NCBI RefSeq assembly: GCF_003573695.1 | Contig: NC_039358.1 | Span: 154,928,920 to 154,992,919 of the forward strand | Direction: 5' to 3' | DNA length: 64,000 nt | DNA from: Papaver somniferum | Lineage: Eukaryota > Streptophyta > Magnoliopsida > Ranunculales > Papaveraceae | In this document: piece by piece, positions 10,605 through 22,115 of the stretch | How the letters are laid out: every line of letters begins with the position of its first letter | Position numbering within the stretch: the first letter of the stretch is position 1 | The notes under the pieces: model-generated | Database searches by the model: none | Told to the model about the DNA's origin: nothing | The model's input: only the letters and a program-made list of their open reading frames with translations | Position numbers and translations under genes: made by a program

Positions 10605-11786
10605 TTAATTAGCACAAGTATGAGCTCTGAGCTCATTAAAAGAATCGTGTTTTTGGTCGAATCTCTTTTTCTTTCCGAATCTAGAAAAAGATTCATTTTG
10701 ATGTGAGAAATTATCATAAAACTTACTGTCATCAAAATATGAGACATGGTTCGAGTCCTTACCAGAGGATTTTTGCCTTGAGGAAATTGACAACCTGTTG
10801 ATAGTTTCCTTATTCCTTTTAATCATCTCCTTTAGGATATTTCTCACATCATCATTTTTTCTCCTTTCTCCTGGAATCTTATTTACATCAAGGACAACAT
10901 TATCTTCTGTTTTAGCGATAGGAGAAACTTGTTCTTTCCTTAAATGTTTTTTGTTAAGATTTATGTTCTTCGCAGCATTTGAGGAACTCATTGAACTGAC
11001 TTTCCTGGTAGCATACACAGGGAACGTACGAAAACCAATTGGTTTAGACATACAAATGTCAGTTACACCTTTGAGGATTAAGTCTAAGGTGTGTTGAAGT
11101 TGAACAAGGGATTTTTTATTCAACCTAGAGTTTCCCTTTTGTTTACCAGAACATTTTGCCTCACAAAAGAGACATACTTTCTGATCACAAGAGTGATTAG
11201 ACAGTGCATTCTTAACAGTCTTGTTAGGAGATTTCTTCCTTCCATGTGATGTAGAACATCCTTGATTGGAGGAGACTAAAACATCTTTTTTGAATGGAAG
11301 GGATTCCGATTTTACTTCTGGAGATGAAACATTTTCAGTCGGAGCAGAAGTACTTGATTGTTGGACTGCTTAGAGCATCCTTGAATAGAGAGTTTACTCA
11401 AGCGATGTTCAATTTACAAAGCATCTTTTTTGACGCTTGCCTCAAGAGATATACGTGAAGAATGATCTTCAGTATTTCTCTGAACTTGCAGTCCCTTACA
11501 ACACCAAGGAGAATATCGACATGATGTTTTAACCGATTAAATCTATCAGCTTGGATTCTAACAATATTTAGAATCAAATCACTCTCTTCAGTTGTTTCTC
11601 GTTCATTTAGAGAGATAGACTCTTTTGAAGGGTAATCGGAATAACACATGTCGGAGTCTGTCTGTCTAGTTTGAACACAGGATTCGTCTATATTTGAGAT
11701 TGAAGAATCTTTCTCTTCATAGAAATAAACGAGACAAAACTTTTATTTCTGGTGATACGTTTATCAGAGATAGTACTCTTGTCCAT
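10605..11786 (-). pseudogene. L2 gag-like remnant
   Basis: The minus strand starts at ATG 11786 (MDKSTISDKR) and shows open pieces at 11398-11649 and 10605-11123, separated by frameshifts. A Cys-rich VCLFCEAKCSGKQKG stretch occurs near 11190-11150, followed by a Lys/Ser-rich tail. Position after the primer site, a Cys motif and basic tail all fit a gag-like nucleocapsid region, but no capsid domain can be named. It is broken beyond translation as one protein. The 460-bp stretch 10145-10604 between it and the extra frame has no gene. Confidence 0.4.
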
Positions 11787-11852
11787 AGAGTCAGATCACT
11801 ACAAACACATACTTGTAAGGTCTTGAACGTGTTTGTCTGCTATGATACCAAT

Positions 11853-14185
11853 TGAAAAAGCGGGGGTACAACAACCTCACCAAATATTTTGATTAGCAAT
11901 CTGTATGGACTAACTCTAATATACTTTCAAGAGAATCAACTAGACTCAATCTTAGTAAAGTATATCAAAGAGTTATATCTCTCTTTCTCGATTCAATTCT
12001 TACTCAAGCAAATAGTAATCTGCAAGTCTAATTGAATACAAGAGAAATCACTTGAACGGTACCAAAGACCAATGTTCAAGTATCAATCAATTTCAATCAA
12101 CAACCAAAGGTCGGATTTCCAATTGATTGATTCTAACGCACAACCTGTGATATTTCAATTATATAACAAAATATAATGCGGAATAGAAATAACACAGACA
12201 CCAGAATTTTGTTAACGAGGAAACCGCAAATGCAGAAAAATCCCGGGACCTAGTCCAGATTGAACACACTGTATTAAGCCGCTACAGACATTATCCTACT
12301 ACAAACTAACTTCGGTCTGGACTGTAGTTGAACCCTAATCAATCTCACACTGATTCAAGGTACAGTTGCGCTCCTTACGTCTCTGATCCCAGCAGGATAC
12401 TACGCACTTGATTCCCTTAGATGATCTCATCCACAACTAAGAGTTTCGACGACCCAAAGTCGAAGACTTTAATAAAAAAAATTGTATCACACGGAAAAGT
12501 CTACAGTAATAGATAAATCTGTCTCCCACAGAAATACCTACAATTTTTGTTCCGTCTTTTGATAAATCAAGGTGAACATGAACCAATTGATAACCCGGAC
12601 TTATATTCCCGAAGAACAACCTAGTATTATCAATCACCTCACAATAATCTTAATCGATGCGGCGAAAGAAGATATTTTGGAATCACATACGATGAGACGA
12701 AGATGTTTGTGACTACTTTTATATCTTGCATATCAGAGATATTAATTTCAAGCCAATCGTTACGATTATACTCAACAAGATAGAATCATCAAGATCAGAT
12801 CACACAACTACGAGAAAGTAGTATCGGTCTGGCTTCACAATCCCAATGAAGTCTTTAAGTCATTAACCTGGTTTTTAAGAAGAAACCTAAGGTTAAAGGA
12901 GAATCGACTCTAGCTAATACAACTAGTATCACACATGAGGTGTGGGGATTAGGTTTCCCAGTTGCTAGAGTTCTCCCTTATATAGTCTTTCAAATCAGGG
13001 TTTGCAATCAATGTTAGCTTGGTAACAAAATATTCAATATTCACCGTTAGATGAAAACCTGATTAGATTCAAGCTAATATCTCAACCGTTGGATCGAAAA
13101 CTTAGCTTGTTACACACAAATGAAATGCACAATTTTAGGTTTGTGTAACCGTACCCAAACATGTACATTTGTTGGTTCAACAATAGTTAACCAAATGGTT
13201 AGCCATATGAGAACTTTCATATCAACTATATTCTTCTTCACCATAACTAGTTCAAATGACTCAAATGAACTAGTTAGAGAGTTGTTCAATTGTATAAATA
13301 TTATGTAACTACACAAGACACAATCGAAGCAAAAACGATTTGATTCACTCGAATCAATTCATGAACTTTATAGCCACGGTTTGCATTTTGCATTCCTTAG
13401 TTTTTATAAATGTAAGTTTACAAAAAATCGCCTTTAGATATAACCAACTTAAGTTCGCAGACTTAGTTCGCGGACTTAAATTCCCGGAAGGAGTTCTCAA
13501 ACTCCGGCAGAATTTCTCGGGAAGAGAACTTCCACTAGTTCGCGGACTTAGCTCACAACACTTATTCCGGTTTTCCTGATCAACAAAGTACGCATACTTC
13601 GGTTCAAGAAAAAAGGACTTATACATATATGTGTTGCCACACAATGGTTATATAATCTAAACTGTCATTTCAATCATTGAAACATTCTTAGAGGACGTTA
13701 TTATATAGTTGTTATTCACAAACTATTTTTCGTCAAAGCAATTTTCAAAGTGATTGAAACATAACATGACTTTCGTCACTAGGTAAAGATGAACTTGGCC
13801 AAAGCAAAAGCTTACAACACATATTTCGAGAAATAGATAGGCGAGATAAACTCGGCTCGAGATAGCAAATGTGTATAATCAAAGTCTATATAGCAAAACG
13901 ACTTTTGTCTCAAAATAGGATATAGAGTAGATAGAATTTTGAGTGATAGATAAGTTCAAGTCTCCACATACCTTTTAGTCGATGAAGTTCCACCAGTTCC
14001 TTGAGTAGTTCTTCGTCTTGTATGATGATTTCCATGGAGTTCTTGAGCTCAACTACACTTTCAATCCTAGTCTGAGACTTAGCTATAGTAGACTAGAAAT
14101 CAAGACTTATAGTTTTGATCACTAACATTGACAAACATGCTTGAGATAACAACGCATGCGAGTTCGACCGAACAATGCTCTAACA
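11853..14185 (-). repeat. L2 5' LTR (2333 bp)
   Basis: On the minus strand it runs from TGTTAGAGCATTGTTCGG at 14185 to CCCCGCTTTTTCA at 11853, next to the primer site. It carries TTCGCGGACTTA/AGTCCGCGAACT-type palindromic repeats at about 13448-13560. The right flank is TATAT (14186-14190), inside L1. Confidence 0.87.
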
Positions 14186-14396
14186 TATATTTTTTTGTCT
14201 TACCTTGTAAAAAGGTACGTTTCGATTTGGTTTTGTTTTTCTTTTGGGTTCGGATTGTGTTCGTATGGGTCCCATGACTTACTTGTCACGAACTGCCTTT
14301 GGAAACCCTAAAAGTTACCGTCCCTAAGAAACCATTTAAATACCAAACCTATTGAGTGACGTACGCATACTCTAGGTTACGGTCTTTTTGTCAAGA

Positions 14397-14816
14397 ATGT
14401 CTTCACGTTCTTGCATTGGTGGTTTTGCAAGAGGTTTTCTTGATAAAGGTATTAGTTTCGAGTCCAAAGGGAGGAAGAAAAGAACCCTAGTAGAAGATGA
14501 TGATCAAAATCATGATACCTCATGCTACTATGCCTATACTCATCATTATGTTGAGAATGAGGATATGGTTTCTGCTGAAGTAGTTTATGATTTTCTTAAA
14601 TACTTTGAGGAAGAAAAACTGCAACTTGTTGATAGTATGAAGGGTCTTGATGCGTTAAGAACTGAGTTGAAAAAGGTTAATTCAGACCTTGTTCTCATGA
14701 AGACACATGTTAAAGATCTTCTCAATGAGGATATCTTCTCTGAAGAAGCAGTGAATGCTGTCAATCACAAGCTCAAAGAACTCAAGACTTGTGGGGGTTC
14801 CAGAAGTGATCTTTGA
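14397..14816 (+). CDS. L1 extra downstream frame: 139-residue coiled-coil protein
   Basis: ATG at 14397 opens MSSRSCIGGFARGFLDKGIS, then a basic GRKKRTLVEDDDQ patch, then about 70 residues of leucine-heptad helix (FLKYFEEEKLQLVDSMKGL, LRTELKKVNSDLVLMKTHV), ending at TGA 14814-14816. It is homologous to the broken L2 copy. A TATA-like TTTAAATACC lies about 65 bp upstream (14334-14343), and the leader is similar in L2, so it may be transcribed separately from the LTR. It is not gag, protease, integrase or reverse transcriptase; function unknown. It is in sense orientation, unlike the antisense frames of T1-T3. The frame is intact here although the rest of L1 is not. Confidence 0.55.
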   Translation: MSSRSCIGGFARGFLDKGISFESKGRKKRTLVEDDDQNHDTSCYYAYTHHYVENEDMVSAEVVYDFLKYFEEEKLQLVDSMKGLDALRTELKKVNSDLVLMKTHVKDLLNEDIFSEEAVNAVNHKLKELKTCGGSRSDL

Positions 14817-16034
14817 TTTCTGTTCATGATCGGTTTTGTTGGGTTATGAGTCTTTTGTTTTTGCTTGTTGTCTTTATTTTTGTCTAGGAAACTTCTTATG
14901 AGAATTTATTCTTGTGTTTTAAGAAGGATAACTAGGGTTAGAAATTATTGTGAGTACACATAGATATTGCCAAAGTTTTTCATCTAACAATGTTTTTAGA
15001 TTAATTTATTTAAATTCTAAAGTTTATTTGGGAGATGATTTTGCAATATTAATCTTTATGGTTTTGTATATTGCAACTTGTTGTGGGATATGTGTTGCGT
15101 CCGTGAACTGTGATTCTCCCATATTTGCTCAAAAGTTAAGTCTATCATATGTCTTTATTAATAAAAGATAGAATGAACTTTTGATAACAAAAGTTAAGCC
15201 TATTATATCATTATGCAAATATTGGTGAAGATAGGGTGAACTTTTATCTGCAAAGATTAAGTCTATTATATGCCTTTATGCAAATATTGATGAAAAATCG
15301 AATGAATCTTTGAATATTCCGGAGCATTGGTCTTTCCCTGATCCACATCTTTGTGTAAATACTGTGAGGCTCCGTAAGTTCTCTTATGTGAGCATTTCCG
15401 ATTTAATTAATCATGAGTTTGCTTGTGGTTAATTTAATTGAGTTTTCTGGATACAAATTCATGTTTCATGAGATTTGTTATTGTCCAAAGAAATCCTTCT
15501 TTTCTTGAAAAAGTAAGGTCGCTCTTGTTGTTCTTTCGGGAATGACATTTTATGGGGGAGAGTTTTTATTTGATCTTGTGCTTAATTGTCAAATCTTTGT
15601 GGGAAGTGCAAATATGGAATATTGTAGGAGTCTTCTTGTATGTCTATTAACTCCTTGATGAATGCATTTAGTTTCGACTATATGATTGCATCTAAACAAA
15701 GTTGATATATTTTCTTTTGGTCATGAAGTATCTCCATGATAATTTCATTAGGATCCCACTAGTTTTCGTACCTTTGCCAATTTATATTGACAAAAAGGGG
15801 GAGAGTTAATGTGTAGTTCACACTACAAATACATATGGTTTACGGATCATTATGTAAGGGGGAGTGGTTTTCATGTGAGATGAAGTATTGACTAAGGGGA
15901 AGTGATACATATCACCATAGTATTGTTGTCAAAGTTGTGATACAATTGGACTTTGATGATGTGTAATAATACTATGACATTGTATAACAATAATTGAGAG
16001 ATATGATTTTCTCATTGTTATAGCTACGGATCTT
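14817..16034 (+). other. L1 3' non-coding region with serial polypurine tracts
   Basis: No gene is seen. It contains hairpin-forming AACTTTTGATAACAAAAGTT repeats (about 15176-15200) and successive AAGGGGGAG-type tracts at about 15795, 15856 and 15891. It is interrupted at 16034 by T1 and resumes at 48367. The uninterrupted order is seen in L3 at 27900-28117. Confidence 0.6.
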
Positions 16035-16428
16035 TGTTGACACATGCAAATAATTAATCTTAAAAGAGGTGACCCCTTAGCCTACTAAGGGTTCCGCTTA
16101 AGGAGAAAGGAACTTTGGTACTAGGCCTAACCCATTAGGATGGGGTAGTTCTAGTCCATCCAAGACCATATTGGGTTGGATGGGCTTTAGCCCAAGAGGA
16201 AAGCCTCTTAGGGTTTAGTATTAACTTAAGGAAAGGGAAATGGTAGTTTAGTAATATACTAATCTTATGAGCACTTATTCATAAGATAGTCATTATAAAA
16301 GGGGAAAGAGGACACACTTATTGAGATATAATTAATCCACCATTATCTCTTCTAAACCTCTCTACATCTTGGGATTACTTTCTGTGATTAGGACTAGTTC
16401 CTCCTTCCCACATTTTACCCTATCAACA
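16035..16428 (+). repeat. T1 5' LTR (394 bp)
   Basis: It begins TGTTGACACATG and ends ACCCTATCAACA, so TGTTGA and TCAACA form the terminal inverted repeat. A TATA box (TATAAAAGG) lies near 16295, with the expected start about 30 bp on. Confidence 0.93.
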
Positions 16429-16446
16429 TTGCGACCACAGTGGGAG
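16429..16446 (+). promoter_or_regulatory. T1 primer binding site (probable)
   Basis: TTGCGACCACAGTGGGAG follows the LTR immediately. T3 has TTGGCGACCACATTGGGAGA at the same place, so T1 seems to have lost one G. The tRNA is not assigned. Confidence 0.6.
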
Positions 16447-16467
16447 GTTCTTAGCCTCTTTTCCAGC

Positions 16468-17815
16468 ATGATACTCCCAAGTGCGAGCCAGAAAGTACCA
16501 TTGGGCGGAGTACCCCCAAACCCGGATCATGTTTCTGTAGAAGACGTGCATGAAGAAAGTGATGAGGAGATACGCTTCCGAGCAGTAGTCGCAACGCCCA
16601 TTGTGCAAGGAGAAGGAGCATCCTAGGGAGCGTCTCAGAAGAAAGGGGAGATTCTTAAAGAAAATACCGCAACGGAGACAAGCGAGTGAGAAATGTTTTA
16701 AATGCGGGAGAAGTTAGATGCATCTATTAAAAGGCAGCAGGAATTACGCGGGCTCCTAAAGCGAGCGAGAGAGCAAAACGTAACAACCCATAGAACGGTC
16801 AGTGCTAAGAATATTATCCCGGGTACGACGGAGGATGCGATTGAAAAATATCTAGAGACTGATTATCGGGTGATAAAGCATGACGCCTATGACTCTCTAG
16901 AATCACCATATTCCGCGAAAGTCGCCGACTACTTGTATCCGGAGGATTACACATCGCCTAAATATAAAATATACGGAGGAAAAGGGAACGCGCTGGAGCA
17001 TATGAGTCGTTTCATGTCATCTATGAATGCCTACGCTCAATATGAAAGCCTTTGCATGTGGGAATTCCCAAAGTCATTGACATACAATGCCTTTACCTGG
17101 TACGATAACCTAAAACCTGGAAGCATCAGCTCATGGCCCGCCATGGTACAACTTTTCTTGAAGAAATTTTACTCCGCTCAAAGAAGGTCACGACAATATA
17201 TTTGGGAAGGTGCACCCAGCGGGTAGGAGAAGAGATTGGCAAGTACATCACTCGATTCCGAGACCTTACATTAGAATGCCACGAGGATATCCCAGAGGAG
17301 CGCTTAATGGAAATTTGCATCAGGGGAATGGGTATTGATTTCCGTCTATATCTGACGAACTTCAAATTTCAAACCTTTGTGGAGGTTGAAGATGCCGCGG
17401 CCTGGATATCAGATTGTACGGACGGTCACACCCGGCAATAACATTTTGTCAATACCGCGTCTGCACCAGCTTTCAATGATCAAGGAAGTGAAAGAGGAAA
17501 AAGAGGAGCTGCTTTTGGCTCTTATCGTGGAGGACAGTCCGACAGAAGGGGAGGAAGAGCGGATGGAGGAAGATCTAACCCACCACCGCAATTACCATGC
17601 AGTAAAGAACAAATAATAAGACTTTTGGAACAGTGGGTGACGAACAAGGAATAAACCCCGCCACCCGTGTCAGCAGAACCTACCGCGGCGGATAAGACAC
17701 ACGAGCGGTATTGCCACTACCACAGAAGAGTTCACCATACGACCATAGAATGTTATTATCCACGGTACATTTTGCAAATAAAGCGAGCCAGGGGTGAGAT
17801 GGAGATAGAATAGAA
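16468..17815 (+). pseudogene. T1 gag, broken
   Basis: ATG at 16468 starts an acidic N-terminus; stops follow at 16624 and near 16690. The capsid-like retrotransposon gag domain reads through 16702-17226, including LTYNAFTWYDNLKPGSISSW. A frameshift near 17190 continues it in the frame 17133-17441 (EEIGKYITRFRDLTLECHED). After a TAA at 17439 comes an Arg/Gly-rich tail, and near 17712 a CHYHRRVHHTTIECYYPR motif, the Cys/His pattern seen at this place in Tat elements. Gag would package element RNA in cytoplasmic particles. At least three stops and one frameshift make it non-functional. Confidence 0.8.
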
Positions 17816-17852
17816 AAGCATCAAAAATGATCTGCTTCCTCAACACCAAGTT

Positions 17853-18596
17853 ATGATGATTTCACACGAACCTATTGAGGGAGAATCCTGGAGGCCTTGG
17901 GAGGATACGGAGGAAGAAGAAGTCTATGAAATATCTGAAGCAGCAATCTTCCCGGATACAAATGAAATTTCCAGTAAATTTGCTCAGACTGTTTTGGCTC
18001 AACAATTCTTCGATTCTCTGGGTTTTAGCGAAGACCAAGTCCGAGAAGCATCTGAAGCTATCACTGCGATTGCATCCGGAAAGGCATACAACCATATACC
18101 TAAAGAAGTTATCACCTTTACGGATGGATATATATGTTATCCAAGAGAGCAACTTCTCCCCTTATACCTGACAGATTTCATTAACAAACAACCCCTCAAG
18201 CGATCTTTCATAGATGGCGGAGCCTCCCTCAACCTGATTTCACTACATACACTGGAATCCTTAGGAGTGTCGAGAATAACAATTAAGATGCGTGCAACAA
18301 CTGTAAGAGGATTTGGAGGACAGACTCAAACATCAATGGGGATAATGCAGCTGATGATGAAGATCGAACCCATCAGAGCCTTCACTCCCTTTTATGTGTT
18401 GGAGGATGATACCACGTTCCATGTGTTACTCGGGAAAGGATGGCTCATGAATCACAAGGTAGTAGCATCGACATATCATCAGTGTGTCAAGACTAATGTT
18501 GGAGGAAAGCAGTTCCGGATCCTAGCCACGAGCAATCCATTCGGACTGGAAGAAGCTTATATGGTTGATGCAGTTTTTTACACGCAACCTGTCTAA
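17853..18596 (+). CDS. T1 protease region
   Basis: A 247-codon open frame in the same phase as the gag tail. The aspartic-protease centre is FIDGGASLNLISLHTLESLG (18207-18266; DGG in place of the common D-S/T-G), followed by VLLGKGWLMNHKVVASTYHQ, the usual end of the domain in gypsy elements. The enzyme cuts the Gag-Pol polyprotein. The N-terminal 100 residues are acidic linker. It stops at TAA 18594-18596; the same phase then runs through further stops to the reverse transcriptase, so the 420-bp linker is decayed polyprotein. Confidence 0.8.
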   Translation: MMISHEPIEGESWRPWEDTEEEEVYEISEAAIFPDTNEISSKFAQTVLAQQFFDSLGFSEDQVREASEAITAIASGKAYNHIPKEVITFTDGYICYPREQLLPLYLTDFINKQPLKRSFIDGGASLNLISLHTLESLGVSRITIKMRATTVRGFGGQTQTSMGIMQLMMKIEPIRAFTPFYVLEDDTTFHVLLGKGWLMNHKVVASTYHQCVKTNVGGKQFRILATSNPFGLEEAYMVDAVFYTQPV

Positions 18597-19016
18597 GACC
18601 AAGGAGAGCAGTCGGAGCATTTAACACCACTCCCAAAATGGGAAGACTTCCAGCCGGAAGATCAAGTAAAGGGGAAAACTAAGTCAGTATTCAGCCCATC
18701 GCGGATGGGACCTTCCAAAGGAAGTAAGAGAGCAGCGACAGAAACAAAGAACATCCAGTTCAAACGTTTCTCACGTCCGGAAGGCGGACATGTCTACCGC
18801 TTATAGAAATTAGCCGGGTAAGTCTCCCATCGTTAACATGACTGTGATATGTCATCAGCAGATGAGGAAATGGTGGAGACGACCCCAGTGATTGAAGATG
18901 CACAGGAAGAGGAAAAAGTTCCTCTCTTAGAGGAAGAAATAATAGAGAGTTTACCCGAGGAAAAGATAAACCTTGGATAGGAAGACAAACCTTGTTGTGT
19001 ACGCATAAGTAAACAT

Positions 19017-20330
19017 TTGGAAGCAAAAGAAAGATTGCGGATGATTAAGTTGCTCCGTGAATACCAGGACGTGTTTGCATTTACATACGATGAGATGCCT
19101 GGTTTGGATAGCAGTCTGATCGTGCATAACCTCAATGTCTCGCCTGAGTACAAGCCAGTTAAACAACGAAGTCGCAATTTTTCAGAAAAGATCGATTTGG
19201 CTATCAAGGAAGAAGTGGAGAAGCTGTTAAAAGCTAAGTTCATTAAGTCGATCCAACACCCCGTTTGGATGGATAATATCGTGCCAGTGGCAAAGAAGAA
19301 TGGAAAAGTCCGATGTTGTGTCGATTACCGAGATCTGAATCGCGCATGCCCTAAAGATGATTTCCCAGTACCAAATATAGACGTAATGGTAAATAACACA
19401 TGTGGATACGGTGTGTTTTCTATCATGGATGGGTTTAGAGGATACAATCAAGTAAGGATGGCCGCGGAGGACGCTCATAAGACAGCTTTCCAGACGCCGT
19501 ATGGAAATTTCTACTATGTTGTGATGCCGTTCGGATTGAAGAATGCAGGCGCGACTTATCAACGGGCGATGGTAGCTATTTTCCATGATATGATGCATCA
19601 GATAATGGAAGCATACATAGATGATGTCGTGGTAAAATCAAGAGCACGAGAATATCATCTAGACCACTTAAGGCGCGTCTTTAACAGATATAGAAAGTAT
19701 CACTTGAAGATGAATCCCCTCAAATGTGCTTTCGGAGTGACTTCTGGAAAAAATTTAGGATTTGTTGTAACAGACAAAGGGATACAGATCGATCCGGACA
19801 AGGTAGAAGCAATAACCACCATGATATCGCCTGCAAATGTGAAGGAATTACAAACTTTCATAGGAAGAGTGTCCTATGTCCGAAGATTCATCCCCCGGTT
19901 GGCACAATTGTTGTCCGTATTTTCACCCTTATTAAAAAATAATAAGTCGTACGAGTGGGGAGATGATCAAGAGCGAGCCTTTCAGAAGCTCAAAGAGTGC
20001 ATAATCAATACACGAGTCTTGGGACCGCCCGTCAAAGGTGAACCCCTTTATCTGTACACAACATTTAATAATGTGGCAATTGGAGAATTATTGTCTCAAG
20101 ACCTCGGCAACGATCAGCTGTGTTTGATTCATCATATTAGCAGAGGGTTTAGAGATGCAGAATTTAGATATTCGAAACTGTAACAAGCATGCTTAGCGCT
20201 CATATATGCTACAAAAAAATTGCGATCCTACTTGCTCGATCATGAAACCATAGTGGGAGTAACTGCTAACCCAATCGCCTATTTAGCTACAAAACCAGTC
20301 TTGTCCGGCTGAACATCCCGCTGGTTGCTA
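19017..20330 (+). pseudogene. T1 reverse transcriptase and first RNase H
   Basis: An open frame at 19017-20183 holds the gypsy reverse-transcriptase domain. Visible blocks are VPVAKKNGKVRCCVDYRDLN, then PYGNFYYVVMPFGLKNAGAT, then the catalytic YIDD (19614-19625) in AYIDDVVVKS. The connecting region and RNase H start follow (YEWGDDQERAFQKLKECI near 19950). A TAA at 20181-20183 cuts RNase H (FRYSKL, stop, ACLALIYATKKLRSYLLDHE); a TGA near 20310 and a frameshift close it. The first codon is not ATG because this is an internal part of a polyprotein. It copied element RNA into DNA; now inactive. Confidence 0.88.
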
Positions 20331-20396
20331 TAGTTATCTGAATTTGAGCTAAAGTATCAGCGGTCTAAAGGAGTACGTGGGCAAGCATTCGCAGAC

Positions 20397-21035
20397 TTGT
20401 TGGCCACATTCCCAGGTACGGACATGACAAAATTAAGTGATGAGATACCTAGAGAAGTTGCAGAAGTCGAGGAAGAAGAACGTTTGTCCATGTTTTTCGA
20501 CGGATCGTCATATGGCTCTTACGGAGGAGCGGGGATAGTGTTTGAGACCCCCAAGAAGGAACTGTTATCATTCGCTTTCAAACTAGACTTTGAATGCAGC
20601 AATAATGTGGCTGAGTATGAAGCGTAGATCTTAGGGTTGCGCATGGAAGAAGAGATCAACCTGGAAGCAATAGATATCAAGGGAGACTCGAAATTAGTCA
20701 CAAATCAAGTGTCGAGCAATTTCCAAGTGAAAGAGGAGCACTTATCTCTTTACCGAGCGGAGACCCAAGAACTGATAGCAAAGAGAGAAAGCACTGTTAT
20801 TAAGCCTACCGGAAGGTCTACTAATAAACACGTTGATGGATTAGCTACTTTATCAGCGAAGCTACAATTAAGCGAGGCGGATGAAGGAACAGTAGTGGTG
20901 AAAAGAAGGGCATTACCGAGTACATGGAAAGAATACGCAGCGTTCAAACAAAAGGACGATTGGAGAACAATATATATTAAGGACCTAACCAAAGAAGTGG
21001 ATAAACAACTATTACCCGGTATAGTGTTAAAATAA
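20397..21035 (+). pseudogene. T1 second (archaeal-type) RNase H
   Basis: After the polymerase RNase H comes a second domain with MFFDGSSYGSYGGAGIVFET (first Asp), NNVAEYEA (Glu) and IKGDSKLVTNQV (second Asp). A TAG at 20625-20627 interrupts it between the second and third motif; the same phase resumes to TAA at 21033-21035. A duplicated RNase H of this form is characteristic of the Tat lineage. Role: removal of the RNA strand during reverse transcription. Confidence 0.78.
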
Positions 21036-21041
21036 TTTGTT

Positions 21042-22115
21042 ATGATACGAGGAGCGATGTATTATCGAACATCCGGAGGCGCCTTATCGATGTGTAGGGA
21101 GAATAGAAGCACAAGAGATATTGAGCCGCGTCCATACGGAGTCTTGCGGACAGACATGAGAGATTCCATTATACCGCCGCCTACAGAGAATGGGAGTCTA
21201 TTGTCCGAGCATGGATGCTCAAGCAACAGTAGTACAGGATAAGTGCGAAGATTTTCAAGCACCTCCGCAACAAGCAGAGATATGCAGCATAGAGATAGAA
21301 GATTGGAGGAAACCATATATAGATTTCATCCAGCACGAATGCCTGCCGCAAAATAGACAAGATGCGCTAAAAATTCAGAAGAATGCGGGCCGATTCTTTA
21401 TGAGCGAAGGAATTCTTTATAGGAAAAGCTATGGGAACACACTACTGCGCTGCTTATCACAAGAAGAAGCAGAGGTAGTGAAGACCAAAACTCACGATGC
21501 GGAACATCAGGGCATGAGGAAACTCTTCTTACAACTATACGAAGGAGGATTCTACTGGCCTACGATGGAATTCAACACAGCTGAACACGTGAAGAAATGC
21601 CAGCAATGCCAGAGCCACAGACCACTCATCCATGCCCCACACACGCTGCTGCATTGTGTTGTTACCCCTTGGCCCTTCCACAATTGGGGACTTGATATCA
21701 TCAGACCGATTAGTCCAACCTCGTCCGGACGACACAAATACATTATCAGTGCAACTGAATATTCTTCAAAATGGGTGGAAGCTATCCCGCTCCGTGATTC
21801 GCCGGAGCCACCATTGCCGCATTTATCAAAGAATATATCATATATCGATTCGGCGCGCCAATGATCATCCGCTCGGATAACAGAACTTCTTTTGTTAATC
21901 AGATTGTCAAGGAACTATTGGATCAATAAGGCATTAAGTTTCATACTTCGACCGTCTACTATCCCCAGGGAAATGGGCAGGCGGAAGCCACTAATAAAAC
22001 ATTGCTGAGAATATTGAGTCAGACAGTATATGATTATCATAGAGGTTGGCATGAACAACTCCCACTCGCACTCTTGGCATACCGCATCTCCAAAAGAAGT
22101 TCCACCGGAGCTTCT
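21042..22115 (+). pseudogene. T1 integrase, N-terminal zinc region and catalytic core (5' piece)
   Basis: A full H2C2 zinc motif is at about 21495-21610 (THDAEHQG...KKCQQCQSH). The catalytic core follows: GLDIIRPISPTSSGRHKY (first Asp), then after a frameshift near 21800 IIRSDNRTSFVNQ (second Asp), a TAA at about 21928, and NGQAEATNKTL (Glu). The frame ends at STGAS at 22115, cut by L3, and resumes at 30538. Upstream at 21042-21240 lies a weaker second H2C2-like copy (ILSRVHTESCG ... MGVYCPSMDA ... DKCEDF). The GLDIIRP variant has Arg where Gly is usual. Role: insertion of element DNA; now dead. Confidence 0.82.

Larger units (their letters stand above)
7781..14185 (-). mobile_element. L2: minus-strand L-family element nested in L1
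   Basis: Reading on the minus strand: 5' LTR 14185-11853, primer site 11850-11839, internal 11852-8276, 3' LTR 8275-7781 (only the first about 495 bp). The polypurine tract GGGGGAGAT touches the 3' LTR. Its LTR carries the AGTCCGCGAACT cassette, as in L3, not the L1 cassette. The missing end of the 3' LTR and a matching loss of L1 internal sequence point to one deletion that removed both, plus one target duplication. The internal region holds gag-like and extra-frame remnants, no pol. Confidence 0.78.

Noticed and set aside
4592..14190. L1 left part and L2 as one inverted element with TATAT duplications on both sides
   Set aside because: The left TATAT is part of a microsatellite, and the LTR cassettes differ: the left LTR pairs with the one at 48556, not with L2.
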